A stretch of 64,000 nt of DNA from Nocardioides sp. PD653-B2 (GTDB lineage: Bacteria; Actinomycetota; Actinomycetes; Propionibacteriales; Nocardioidaceae). Both the position numbers and the translations under genes were made by a program. A model generated the notes under the pieces. The model did not search any database. It was not told the DNA's origin and saw only the letters and a program-made list of their open reading frames with translations. Positions 43,879-56,230 of the stretch are shown in pieces. The stretch lies in contig NZ_BDJE01000008.1 in NCBI RefSeq assembly GCF_002117935.1, positions 1-64,000 on the forward strand. Direction: 5' to 3'. How positions within the stretch are numbered: the stretch's first letter is position 1; every line of letters starts with the position of its first letter.

Positions 43879-44826
43879 TCAGTCGGCGGACACGTCGTCG
43901 AGAGCAGCGGTGATCTCGACGGGCAGGCTCAGCTCCTCGACACCCAGGGCGCCGCGCAGCTGCGCGGCGGTCCGGGCACCGACGATCGGCGCGGTGACGC
44001 CGGGCCGGTCGCGGACCCAGGCGAGGGCCACCTCGAGGGTGGTCCACCCGAGGCCGTCGGCGGCGCGGGCGACCGCCTCGACGATGCCGCTCGCGCGCTC
44101 GTCGAGGTAGGGGTTCACGAAGTTCGCGAAGTGTGTGGACGCCCCCCGGGAGTCCGACGGCGTGCCGGACCGGTACTTGCCGGTCAGCACGCCCCGCCCC
44201 AGCGGCGACCAGGGCAGCACGCCGAGACCGAGCGCCGCAGCGGCGGGCAGCACCTCGTGCTCGACGGCCCGGTTGAGCAGGGAGTACTCCACCTGGGTGG
44301 ACGCCAGCGGCGCCCGGCCGGGCACGGCCCGCTGCCAGGTCGCGGCCTGGGCCGTCTGCCAACCGGAGTAGTTCGACACCCCGACGTACGACGCCCGCCC
44401 GCTCTGCACCGCGGTGTCGAGGGCCGCGAGGGTCTCCTCGACGGGGGTCTCGTCGGACCAGATGTGCACCTGCCAGAGGTCGACGTGCTCGACGCCCATC
44501 CGGCGCAACGAGGTGTCGAGCGTGGCGAGGAGGTGACCGCGCGAGGTGTTGTACTCACGCCCGCCACGGCGGGCGCTGATGCCGGCCTTGGTCGCGAGCA
44601 CGATCTCGTCGCGGGCGACGACGTCGCCGATGAGGGTGCCGACCAGCTCCTCGGAGGCACCGTTGCCGTAGCCGGCCGCCGTGTCGACGAGCGTCCCGCC
44701 GGCCTCGGCGAACGAGATCAGCTGGTCGCGTGCCTCGTGCTCGTCGGTGTCGCGCCCCCAGGTCATCGTGCCGAGTCCCAGCCGGGACACGGTGAGGCCG
44801 GTCGCGCCGACACGCCGCTGCTGCAT
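43879..44826 (-). CDS. Aldo/keto reductase
   Basis: A 315-residue NADPH-dependent aldo/keto reductase. The catalytic tetrad can be read as Asp and Tyr in LVDTAAGYGNGASEE, Lys in VLATKAG and His in LWQVHIWS. The ATG at 44826 follows TACCTT (44838 to 44833) by 6 nt, which fixes the start; the longer frame reads through that promoter. The group is the YajO/Gcy1-like subfamily acting on a broad range of aldehydes. Confidence 0.9.
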   Translation of the reverse strand: MQQRRVGATGLTVSRLGLGTMTWGRDTDEHEARDQLISFAEAGGTLVDTAAGYGNGASEELVGTLIGDVVARDEIVLATKAGISARRGGREYNTSRGHLLATLDTSLRRMGVEHVDLWQVHIWSDETPVEETLAALDTAVQSGRASYVGVSNYSGWQTAQAATWQRAVPGRAPLASTQVEYSLLNRAVEHEVLPAAAALGLGVLPWSPLGRGVLTGKYRSGTPSDSRGASTHFANFVNPYLDERASGIVEAVARAADGLGWTTLEVALAWVRDRPGVTAPIVGARTAAQLRGALGVEELSLPVEITAALDDVSAD

Positions 44827-44953
44827 GGGGAGAAGGTAGCCAAAGGAGCCACGCGGAGCGCCGTCGGCTCGCCGTAACGACGTGGGTACGCCGGGGCCGT
44901 AGGCTGGCGCGGCCCGCGCACCGCAACCCGGCACTCACCCCGAAAGCGAGTCG

Positions 44954-45781
44954 ATGAACTACTTCGACGCCGTCGTCCTCGGCATCGTCGAGGGGCTCAC
45001 CGAGTTCCTCCCCGTCTCCAGCACCGGTCACCTCACCATCGCCGAGAAGGCCCTCGGGCTGGACCTCGCCGACGAGGCCGTCACCGCGTACACCGCCGTC
45101 ATCCAGATGGGAGCGATCGCGGCCGTCGTCGTGTACTTCTTCAACGACATCTGGCGGATCGCGAAGGCCTGGTCGGTGGGCCTGGTCAAGCCGGAGTACC
45201 GCGGCCAGCTCGACCACCGGATGGGCTGGTACATCATCGTCGGCAGCATCCCGGTGGGCGTCGGAGGCCTGCTCCTCAAGGACTTGATCACCGGTGACCT
45301 GCGCTCGCTGTGGGTGGTGGCCGTGGCGCTGATCGGGTGGAGTGCGGTGATGTGGCTCGCCGAGCGAGCCGCCCGCCAGGTGCGCAGCGAGAAGGACCTC
45401 GGGCTGACGGACGCCATCGTGGTCGGCCTGACCCAGGTCGTGTCGCTGGTGCCCGGGATCTCCCGGTCGGGCGCGACCATCTCCGCCGGGCTCTTCCGCG
45501 GCCTCGACCGGGTGACCGCCACCAAGCTGAGCTTCTTCCTCTCGATCCCGGCGCTGGTCGGCGCGGGCATCTTCGAGCTGCCCGACGCGATGAGCGGCGA
45601 CATCGGCGTCGGTGTCGCGCTGGTCGGGATCGTCGTCGCCTTCGTGGTCGCCTACGCCTCGATCGCCTGGCTGCTGAAGTTCGTCGCCGGGCACCCGATC
45701 ACCTGGTTCATCCCGTACCGGCTCGCGCTGGGCGGCGTGCTGATCGTGCTCCTGGCGACCGGCGTGATGTCGCCGACCTGA
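44954..45781 (+). CDS. uppP: Undecaprenyl-diphosphatase
   Basis: A 275-residue integral membrane enzyme. The two family motifs are present: GIVEGLTEFLPVSSTGHL (residues 10-27; the catalytic Glu lies here) and PGISRSGATISAGLFRG (about 171-187). About eight helices. It recycles the lipid carrier undecaprenyl diphosphate for cell-wall synthesis and its activity raises bacitracin resistance. A TAGGCT hexamer lies about 55 bp upstream, with GAAAGCGAG as weak ribosome site. It converges on the corA gene with one base between. Confidence 0.95.
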   Translation: MNYFDAVVLGIVEGLTEFLPVSSTGHLTIAEKALGLDLADEAVTAYTAVIQMGAIAAVVVYFFNDIWRIAKAWSVGLVKPEYRGQLDHRMGWYIIVGSIPVGVGGLLLKDLITGDLRSLWVVAVALIGWSAVMWLAERAARQVRSEKDLGLTDAIVVGLTQVVSLVPGISRSGATISAGLFRGLDRVTATKLSFFLSIPALVGAGIFELPDAMSGDIGVGVALVGIVVAFVVAYASIAWLLKFVAGHPITWFIPYRLALGGVLIVLLATGVMSPT

Positions 45782-45782
45782 G

Positions 45783-46754
45783 TCAGAGCCAGCCCGACCG
45801 CTTGAACCACATCCACAGCCCGACCGAGATCGACACCATCAGCAGCAGTGCCAACGGGTAGCCGATGGTCCAGCCCAGCTCGGGCATGTGGTCGAAGTTC
45901 ATGCCATACACGCCGGCGATCAGCGTCGGCGCGGCCACCAGCGCGACGCCGGCCGAGATCTTGCGCATGTCGTCGTTCTGCTGCACCGAGATCTGGGCGA
46001 GGTGGGCGTCGAAGGCCGTCGACAGCAGCGAGTCCAGCGAGTCGACGGTCTCGGCCGCGCGGGCGAGGTGATCGGCGACGTCGCGGAAGAAGGGCGCGGC
46101 CTCGTCCGGCACGCCGCGCACGCCGCCGGTCGCGAAGCGGTTCATCGGCTCCTTGAGCGGCATCACCGCCCGTCGTACCTCGGAGATCTCGCGCTTCAGC
46201 GTGTAGATGCGGGCGGAGTCGTTGGTCCGCTCGTCGGAGAAGACCGACGCCTCGATCTCGTCGACGTCGATCACCAGCTCGTTGACGACGTCGGCGTAGG
46301 CGTCGACCACGCGGTCGCAGATGGCGTAGACGACCGCGCTCGGTCCGTGGTGGAGGACGGCCTCGCTCGACTCGAGGTACTCCCGGGCCGAGTGCAGCTC
46401 CGAGCCGTGGCCGTGGCGGACGCTGATGACGAAGTCCCGCCCGACGAAGAGCGCGATCTCGCCGGTCTCCACGGCGTCGTTCGCGTCGACGTACCAGAGC
46501 GTCTTGAGGATGAGGAACAGGCTGTCGCCGTAACGCTCGAGCTTGGGTCGCTGGTGGGCCTGGACGGCGTCCTCGACCGCGAGCGGGTGCAGCTCGAAGA
46601 CCTCGGCGACGTCGGCGATCTCGGCCGCGGTGGGCTGGTGCATGCCGACCCAGACGAAGTCGCCGTCCTCGGTCGCCCGGCTGCGCAGCTCGCGGGGGTC
46701 GCTGTGGCCTTCGACACGAGATCCCTTGCGATAGAGGGCGCAGTCGACGATCAC
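45783..46754 (-). CDS. corA: CorA-type magnesium/cobalt transporter
   Basis: A 323-residue CorA. A long cytoplasmic N domain is followed by two C-terminal helices with the selectivity motif GMN in GVYGMNFDHMPEL at the end of the first. The final helix reads ALLLMVSISVGLWMWF and ends in a basic tail. It forms a pentameric Mg2+ channel. GTG start 6 nt after TAGCGT (46766 to 46761), so probably leaderless. Confidence 0.92.
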   Translation of the reverse strand: MIVDCALYRKGSRVEGHSDPRELRSRATEDGDFVWVGMHQPTAAEIADVAEVFELHPLAVEDAVQAHQRPKLERYGDSLFLILKTLWYVDANDAVETGEIALFVGRDFVISVRHGHGSELHSAREYLESSEAVLHHGPSAVVYAICDRVVDAYADVVNELVIDVDEIEASVFSDERTNDSARIYTLKREISEVRRAVMPLKEPMNRFATGGVRGVPDEAAPFFRDVADHLARAAETVDSLDSLLSTAFDAHLAQISVQQNDDMRKISAGVALVAAPTLIAGVYGMNFDHMPELGWTIGYPLALLLMVSISVGLWMWFKRSGWL

Positions 46755-46808
46755 GCCACCACGCTAGGCCATGAGCTCGCTGGGGTGCTGCTGGATAGGG
46801 TCCACGAC

Positions 46809-47540
46809 ATGGCAACCCTGATCCTCGTGCGGCACGGCCGGACGACGGCCAACGCCTCCGGCATGCTCGCCGGCCGGCTCCCTGGCGTGAAGCTCGACGA
46901 CACCGGCGCGACGCAGGCGGAGCGGGCGGGCGAACGACTCGCCGCGGTGCCGTTGGCCGCGGTGGTGAGCAGCCCGCTCGAGCGGTGCCGCCAGACCGCG
47001 CGCGCCATCACCCGGGCGCAGCCGGGCTCGCCCCGCGTCTCGACGGACCGCGGCATCACCGAGTGCGACTACGGCGACTGGCAGGGCCGGGCGCTGAAGG
47101 AGCTGGCCAAGGAGAAGCTCTGGGCGACCGTCCAGGCACAGCCCTCCGCGGCGGCCTTCCCCGGTGGTGAGTCGATGGCCGGGATGCAGGCCCGCGCCGT
47201 CACCGCCGTACGACGCCACGACGCGCTGATCGAGGCCGAGCACGGCCCCGGGGCGGTCTGGGCCGCGGTCAGCCACGGCGACGTCATCAAGTCGATCCTG
47301 GCCGACGCGCTCGGCATGCACCTCGATCTCTTCCAGCGCCTGCACGTCGACCCCGCGTCGATCTCGATCGTGCGCTACACCGGCACTCGCCCCTACGTCA
47401 TCTCGACGAACACGCACGCCGGCGACCTGTCCTGGCTGGCGCCGAAGCCGGCCAAGAAGACCTCCCGCTCCCGCCGTGGCCCCGCGTCCTCCACCGACGC
47501 CGCGGTCGGCGGTGGCGCCGGCCCTTCCGCGACCTCCTAG
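46809..47540 (+). CDS. Histidine phosphatase family protein (MSMEG_4193 type)
   Basis: A 243-residue phosphoglycerate-mutase-fold protein. The catalytic LVRHGRTTAN is at the N terminus, SSPLERCRQTA and ECDYGDW follow, and the second His lies in VSHGDVIKSILAD. A basic/Ser-rich tail of about 35 residues ends the chain. The family is part of a conserved actinobacterial block with DUF3090 and SCO1664. ATG 7 nt after TAGGGT (46796-46801), probably leaderless. The TAG stop codon forms part of the next gene's -10 hexamer. Confidence 0.88.
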   Translation: MATLILVRHGRTTANASGMLAGRLPGVKLDDTGATQAERAGERLAAVPLAAVVSSPLERCRQTARAITRAQPGSPRVSTDRGITECDYGDWQGRALKELAKEKLWATVQAQPSAAAFPGGESMAGMQARAVTAVRRHDALIEAEHGPGAVWAAVSHGDVIKSILADALGMHLDLFQRLHVDPASISIVRYTGTRPYVISTNTHAGDLSWLAPKPAKKTSRSRRGPASSTDAAVGGGAGPSATS

Positions 47541-47550
47541 GGTGAACGAC

Positions 47551-48129
47551 ATGGCACCTCTCGTCCACGGCTTCGACCCGCCGGAGCGGTTCGTCGCGGG
47601 CACCGTCGGCCCGCCCGGACAGCGCACCTTCTTCCTCCAGGCCCGGTCGGGCACGCGCATCGTCAGCGTGTCACTCGAGAAGCAGCAGGTGCAGGCGCTC
47701 TCCGAGCGCATCGACGAGCTGCTCGACGACGTGATGTCCAGCGAGGTCAGCGACTCCATCATCCCGGCCGTGGCCCCGCTCGGGCTCGAGGACTCCGAGC
47801 CGCTCGAGCAGCCGATCGAGGAGGAGTTCCGCGCCGGCACCATGACGCTGTCGTGGGACCCGACTGACGAGCGCATCGTGATCGAGGTCTTCCCCTACAC
47901 CGAGGCCGCGGTGGTGAGCCCCGACCAGGTCGACCAGGACTTCGAGGAGCCCGACCCGGAGGAGGTCTTCCTGGTGCGGATCCCGGCCGGCGTCGCCCGC
48001 GCCTTCGTGAAGCGCTCGGAGCAGGTCCTCGAGGCCGGCCGTCCGAGCTGCCCGTTCTGCGGCAACCCGATCGACCCCGAGGGGCACCTGTGTGTCCGCG
48101 CCAACGGCTTCCGGCGCCGCGATCCGTGA
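47551..48129 (+). CDS. DUF3090 family protein
   Basis: A 192-residue protein of a family restricted to actinobacteria. Its conserved start (FDPPERFVAGTVGPPGQRTFFLQA) and SEVSDS and DLEPLE-type blocks are present, and the C terminus carries a zinc-ribbon-like Cys cluster (CPFCGNPIDPEGHLC). Cellular role unknown. ATG 7 nt after TAGGGT (47538-47543), whose TAG is the stop codon of the previous gene. It overlaps the SCO1664-like gene as GTGA. Confidence 0.85.
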   Translation: MAPLVHGFDPPERFVAGTVGPPGQRTFFLQARSGTRIVSVSLEKQQVQALSERIDELLDDVMSSEVSDSIIPAVAPLGLEDSEPLEQPIEEEFRAGTMTLSWDPTDERIVIEVFPYTEAAVVSPDQVDQDFEEPDPEEVFLVRIPAGVARAFVKRSEQVLEAGRPSCPFCGNPIDPEGHLCVRANGFRRRDP

Positions 48130-48887
48130 CACCCGACCTGCTCGAGGCCGAGCTCACCCTCCACGGCCGGATCATGCCCGCGTCGAACGCGACCTTCGTC
48201 GGCGAGATCGACGGCGTCCGGGTCGTCTACAAGCCCGTCGCCGGCGAACGCCCGCTCTGGGACTTCCCCGACGGGACCCTCGCCGACCGTGAGCGGGCGG
48301 CGTACCTCGTCTCGGAGGCGTGCGGCTGGGACGTCGTGCCGGAGACCTGGCTGCGCGACGGGCCACACGGCCCCGGCATGGTGCAGCGCTGGCAGGAGCC
48401 GGACGAGGAACAGGCGGCGGTCACCCTGGTGCCCGAGGGTGATGTCCCGGCGGGCTGGCGGCACGTGTTCGACGGTATCGACGGGCACGACCGGCCGGTG
48501 TCGCTGATCCACGAGGACTCCGCGCCGCTGCGGCGGATGGCGGTCTTCGACATCGTCGTCAACAACGCGGACCGCAAGGGCGGGCACGTGCTGGAGATGG
48601 TGGGCGGACACCGGTACGGCGTGGACCACGGCCTCACCTTCCACACCGACCACAAGCTGCGCACCGTGCTGTGGGGCTGGCTGGGCGAGGACCTGACCGC
48701 CGAAGAGGTCGCCGTGGTGCGGGCCGTCCGAGCCGACCTCGGGGGAGCGCTCGGCGACGCGCTGGCCGCCCATCTCACCGACCTCGAGATCGACGCGCTC
48801 GGCCGCCGCTGCCACCGGCTCGCCGAGCGCGCCGTGATGCCGTCGCCCCGCGGGGAGTGGCCGGCCATCCCGTGGCCGCCGTTCTGA
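48126..48887 (+). CDS. SCO1664 family protein (PI 3-/4-kinase-like fold)
   Basis: A 253-residue protein with a phosphatidylinositol-kinase-like core: GRIMPASNATFVGEI, VYKPVAGERPLWDFP (nucleotide Lys), FDIVVNNADRKGGHVL (catalytic Asp/Asn) and YGVDHGLTFH (metal Asp). GTG start within the DUF3090 stop codon. Its substrate is unknown; genes of this family regularly sit beside DUF3090, the histidine phosphatase and mshC. A kinase beside a phosphatase suggests opposite actions on one substrate (inference). Confidence 0.88.
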   Translation: MTPDLLEAELTLHGRIMPASNATFVGEIDGVRVVYKPVAGERPLWDFPDGTLADRERAAYLVSEACGWDVVPETWLRDGPHGPGMVQRWQEPDEEQAAVTLVPEGDVPAGWRHVFDGIDGHDRPVSLIHEDSAPLRRMAVFDIVVNNADRKGGHVLEMVGGHRYGVDHGLTFHTDHKLRTVLWGWLGEDLTAEEVAVVRAVRADLGGALGDALAAHLTDLEIDALGRRCHRLAERAVMPSPRGEWPAIPWPPF

Positions 48888-48909
48888 CGTGAGTCGATAG
48901 TCTTTGCGC

Positions 48910-50157
48910 ATGCGCGCCTGGCCTACCCCCGAGATCCCGACCCTGCCCGCGGTGGGTCCGCCGGTGGCGCTCCACGACACCCCCTCCGGGACCCTCGTCA
49001 CGACCACCCCCGACGGCCCCGCCCGCATGTACGTCTGCGGCATCACGCCGTACGACGCCACCCACCTCGGCCACGCCGCGACGTACGTCGCGTTCGACCT
49101 GCTCAACCGGGCCTGGCGCAACGCCGGTCACGAGGTGACCTACGTCCAGAACGTCACCGACGTCGACGACCCGCTGCTCGAGCGCGCCACGAAGGTGCAC
49201 GTCGACTGGGTGGAGCTCGCGGAGCGCGAGACGGAGCTCTTCCGCCAGGACATGACCGCGCTGCGGGTGCTGCCGCCGGCGCACTACGTCGGTGCGGTCG
49301 AGTCGATCCCGCTGGTGATCGACCTGATCCAGCGGCTCGAGGCCGCGGGCTCGGTCTACCGGGTCGAGGACGACCTCTACTTCTCGGTGACCGCCGACCC
49401 CGCCTTCGGTGCGGAGTCCGGCTGGGACCGCGAGACCATGCTCGCGATCTACCCCGAACGCGGCGGTGACCCCGCTCGCCCGGGCAAGAAGGACCCGCTC
49501 GACTGCATCGTCTGGCGGGGCGAGGTCCCCGGCGAGCCCTCGTGGGCGAGCCCGTGGGGCCCCGGTCGGCCCGGCTGGCACATCGAGTGCACGGCGATCG
49601 CCCAGGAGCACCTGGGTGGCGCCTTCGACGTCCAGGGCGGCGGCAGCGACCTGGTCTTCCCGCACCACGAGATGTGCGCCGGGCACGCCCAGGTGGCGGT
49701 CCCCGGCACCCCGTTCGCGCAGGTCTACGCCCACGGCGGCATGGTCGGCTATGACGGCGAGAAGATGTCGAAGTCGCGCGGCAACCTCGTCTTCGTGTCC
49801 GCACTGCGCAACAGCGACGTCGACCCGATGGCGATCCGCCTCGCGCTGATGCGCCACCACTACCGCAGCGACTGGGAGTGGAAGGACGCCGAGCTGTGGG
49901 AGGCCGTCGACGACGTCGCGCGCTGGCGCAAGGCGCTGTCGCTCGGTGCCGGTGCCCCCGCTGCGCCCGTCGTCGACGAGGTGCTCGCGGCGCTCGCCGA
50001 CGACCTCGACGCGCCGCGGGCGACCGCCGCCGTCGACCGGTGGGTCGCCGCGACCCTCGGCACCGACGGACTGGCCGACGCCAGCGACCCGGACGCCGCG
50101 ATGCAGATGCTCGCCGTCGTCGACGCCGCCCTCGGCCTCGCGCTCTGGCTGAGCTGA
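48910..50157 (+). CDS. mshC: Cysteine--1-D-myo-inosityl 2-amino-2-deoxy-alpha-D-glucopyranoside ligase (mycothiol synthesis)
   Basis: A 415-residue cysteinyl-tRNA-synthetase-like ligase. The zinc-binding and HIGH-like region reads [16 protein letters not shown], and the KMSKS loop is [10 protein letters not shown]. The chain lacks the anticodon-binding domain of CysS, as expected for MshC. It joins cysteine to GlcN-Ins, the third step of mycothiol synthesis. The ATG at 48910 follows TAGTCT (48898-48903) by 6 nt, so it is probably leaderless. The rest of the mycothiol genes are not in this window. Confidence 0.94.
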   Translation: MRAWPTPEIPTLPAVGPPVALHDTPSGTLVTTTPDGPARMYVCGITPYDATHLGHAATYVAFDLLNRAWRNAGHEVTYVQNVTDVDDPLLERATKVHVDWVELAERETELFRQDMTALRVLPPAHYVGAVESIPLVIDLIQRLEAAGSVYRVEDDLYFSVTADPAFGAESGWDRETMLAIYPERGGDPARPGKKDPLDCIVWRGEVPGEPSWASPWGPGRPGWHIECTAIAQEHLGGAFDVQGGGSDLVFPHHEMCAGHAQVAVPGTPFAQVYAHGGMVGYDGEKMSKSRGNLVFVSALRNSDVDPMAIRLALMRHHYRSDWEWKDAELWEAVDDVARWRKALSLGAGAPAAPVVDEVLAALADDLDAPRATAAVDRWVAATLGTDGLADASDPDAAMQMLAVVDAALGLALWLS

Positions 50158-50187
50158 TCACCGAGCCCTGACGCACGCCTCCGGCGT

Positions 50188-50248
50188 GCGGTTTGGTCCC
50201 AAACCGCAACTGGGAGCGCTCCAAAGCTGCGGTTTGGGACCAAACCGC
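50188..50248. repeat. 61-bp compound palindromic element, copy 3
   Basis: Left unit 50188-50207, centre GGAGCGCTCC at 50213-50222, right unit 50229-50248; both outer units are exact. It fills the convergent gap between mshC (30 bp before) and the PAC2 gene (15 bp after). Confidence 0.8.
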
Positions 50249-50263
50249 ACCATCCGGACCGGG

Positions 50264-51112
50264 TCAGGCCTCGTCCTGGCGTCGCTTGAGGTACCGCTCG
50301 AACTCGCGGGCGATGGCCTCCCCGGACGCCTCGGGCAGGTCGGTGGTGTCGCGCGTCTCCTCGAGGGCGCGCACGTAGTCGGCGACGTCCTCGTCCTCCT
50401 CGGCCAGCTCGTCGACGCCGCGCTCCCAGGCGCGGGCGTCCTCGGGCAGGTCGCCCAGGGGGATGCTCACCTCGAGCAGCTCCTCCAGCTGGCCGATCAG
50501 GGCCAGGGTGGCCTTGGGGCACGGCGGCTGCGCGACGTAGTGCGGGACCGCCGCCCAGTACGACACCGCCGGGATGTCCAGCCGGACGCAGGCGTCCTGG
50601 AAGACACCCACGATCCCGGTCGGGCCTTCGTACGTCGACTGCTCGAGCTTGAGCCGGTCGACGAGCTCGAGCTCGGTCGCGGTGCCGGTCACCGGGATCG
50701 GTCGGGTGTGAGGCGTGTCGGCGAGGAGCGCGCCCAGGGTGATCACGAGCTCGCCGCCGAGGTCGTCGCAGGCGGCGAGCAGCTCGGCGCAGAACTGCCG
50801 CCAGCGCATGTTGGGCTCGATGCCGCGGATGAGGATCACGTCGCGGTCGAGGTCCGGGGGAGAGGCGATCGCGATCTGGGTGCTGGGCCAGGTGATCCGG
50901 CGGTGGCCGAGCTCGTCGGAGCCGACGATCGGGCGGTTCACCTGGAAGTCGTAGAACTCCTCGGGGTCCATCATGCCGACCGTCCGCGCACCCCAGACCC
51001 GGATCAGGTGGTCGACGACGGAGGAGGCGGCGTCGGCGGCGTCGTTCCATCCCTCGAAGGCCGCGATGACAACCGGGTTCACCAGCTCGGGGACGTCCTC
51101 CACCTCGATCAC
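50264..51112 (-). CDS. PAC2 family protein
   Basis: A 282-residue protein of the PAC2 (proteasome assembly chaperone 2-like) superfamily found near arc-type genes in actinobacteria. Its conserved parts are [54 protein letters not shown] and [22 protein letters not shown]. No enzymatic motif is evident; a role in protein-complex assembly is only suggested by the fold. GTG start 6 nt after TAGGCT (51124 to 51119), leaderless. The C-terminal 60 residues are acidic. Confidence 0.85.
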   Translation of the reverse strand: MIEVEDVPELVNPVVIAAFEGWNDAADAASSVVDHLIRVWGARTVGMMDPEEFYDFQVNRPIVGSDELGHRRITWPSTQIAIASPPDLDRDVILIRGIEPNMRWRQFCAELLAACDDLGGELVITLGALLADTPHTRPIPVTGTATELELVDRLKLEQSTYEGPTGIVGVFQDACVRLDIPAVSYWAAVPHYVAQPPCPKATLALIGQLEELLEVSIPLGDLPEDARAWERGVDELAEEDEDVADYVRALEETRDTTDLPEASGEAIAREFERYLKRRQDEA

Positions 51113-51225
51113 GCGTCCAGCCTATTCCGTGCCCCGCACCCGCCGCGGGCGGCGCGACGATTTCGTACGACGGACCGCGCAATGTCACGATCTGGGAATG
51201 CCGTCCAGCACGTGGACGCCGTCCC

Positions 51226-51257
51226 TACTCTTGGGTGTGCGGCCACCTCTGGTGGCC
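51226..51257 (+). promoter_or_regulatory. metH promoter and 5'-end hairpin
   Basis: TACTCT (51226-51231) is a plausible -10 element, placing transcription start near 51238. GGCCACC-TCT-GGTGGCC (51241-51257) is a perfect 7-bp hairpin at the very 5' end of the leader, four bases before the AAGGAG ribosome site (51261-51266). It could stabilise the message or affect ribosome access. No cobalamin riboswitch fits in this short leader. Confidence 0.45.
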
Positions 51258-51271
51258 TGGAAGGAGTCACG

Positions 51272-55007
<3,736 letters not shown>

Positions 55008-55015
<8 letters not shown>

Positions 55016-55673
55016 TCTCCACCAGGAGCTCCCCGCGGCGGTCCTGTGGGACATGGACGGAACGCTCGTCGACACCGAGCCGTACTGGATCCAGACGGAG
55101 TACGAGCTCGCCGAGCGGTACGGCGGCACCTGGAGCCAGGCGCACGCGCTGAACCTGGTCGGCAACGACCTGCTCCACTCGGGCCGCTACATCCGCGAGC
55201 ACATGGGCATCGACCGGACGCCGGAGGAGATCGTCGACGAGCTCCTCGACGGGGTCGTGCGCCGTGTCGAGGCCGCCGTCCCGTGGCGTCCGGGGGCGGT
55301 CGACATGATCGGGGCCGTCCGGGCCGCGGCGATCCCGAACGCGCTGGTCACCATGTCGTGGGAGCGCTTGGTGGCCCCGATCCTCGCCCAGCTGCCGCCC
55401 GAGACGTTCCGGGTCGTCGTCACCGGCGACCGGGTCAGCCAGGGCAAGCCGCACCCCGAGCCGTACCTCACCGCGGCGGCAGCGCTCGGCCTGCGTGCGG
55501 AGGACTGCCTCGCGATCGAGGACTCCAACACCGGCGCCCGGTCGGCCGAGGCCGCCGGCTGCCTGGTCCTGGTGGTCGAGAACCACGTCCCCGTCCTGCC
55601 GACCGACCGGCGGGTGTTTGCCGACTCGCTCGCCGGGCTCGACCTCGCCGCGGTGTGGGCGCAGCGGTACTAG
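55008..55673 (+). CDS. HAD family hydrolase (phosphatase/phosphoglucomutase-like)
   Basis: A 221-residue HAD phosphatase. Motif I is [11 protein letters not shown] near residue 15, motif II lies in ALVTMSWER, motif III Lys is in GKPHPEPYL, and motif IV is [18 protein letters not shown]. It has a subclass I cap. The substrate is not readable. The ATG lies 8 nt inside the end of metH, so it is translated with it. Confidence 0.9.
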
Positions 55674-55770
55674 TACCACCGGACAATGGCGGCGTGCACT
55701 CCGCGTCGTACAGGATGAAGACATCTCGGGGGAGCAGTTCCACCTGGATGAATCAGGAAGCAGTTGTCAC

Positions 55771-56193
55771 ATGTCTGTCCGACGCGGTCCCGCCATCGTG
55801 CTCAGCCTCGTGCTGAGTGCAGCGGCCCTCTTCGCCGTGCCCAGTGCGGCGTGGAGTGATGGCGGGAACGCATCGGACGTCGAGAAGGACCGCGACGGCT
55901 GTGACCGGGCGAGCGACTCGTTCGCCAAGCTCAAGGTGTCGATGGCAGATGGCAACGACTCCCGACTCCAGGTGACCGGCACCGTTTTCAGCGACGACAA
56001 CGACGTGTGGACCTGGAAGCTCAAGCACAACGGCGGTGTGTCCGACGAGGGCCGGGCCCGCGGTCGTGAGGACGTCGACCTCTCCTTCCGGATCAGCCGC
56101 ACGATGATCAACTTCCTCGGCACCGACACCGTCGTGTTCCGCGCCGAGAACCAGCAGACCGGAGAGGTCTGCCGCACCAGCGTCGACTACTGA
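55771..56193 (+). CDS. Small secreted protein of unknown function
   Basis: A 140-residue protein. A signal peptide (residues 1-28, hydrophobic IVLSLVLSAAALFAVPSAA) precedes a mature domain of about 110 residues rich in charged residues, with two Cys (DGCDRA and EVCRTS) that could form a disulfide bridge linking the ends. The repeated beta-strand pattern (RLQVTGTVFSDDNDVWTWKL) suggests a small beta-sandwich. I do not recognise the family. The ATG at 55771 has AGGAAG 11 nt upstream. It precedes the sensor kinase by 37 bp and may be its co-factor or target. Confidence 0.6.
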   Translation: MSVRRGPAIVLSLVLSAAALFAVPSAAWSDGGNASDVEKDRDGCDRASDSFAKLKVSMADGNDSRLQVTGTVFSDDNDVWTWKLKHNGGVSDEGRARGREDVDLSFRISRTMINFLGTDTVVFRAENQQTGEVCRTSVDY

Positions 56194-56230
56194 GCCCTAT
56201 CCTGAGCCCAGCTCCAGGGAGGGTCCGTCG

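Noticed and set aside
50186..51271. An N-terminal extension of the MetH frame by about 360 codons
   Set aside because: It would run through the 61-bp repeat and the antisense of the PAC2 gene; a GTG with a good ribosome site exists at 51272.
51113..51271. Possible cobalamin or SAH riboswitch before metH
   Set aside because: The region is too short and lacks the B12-box and SAH-element consensus; only a simple hairpin is present.
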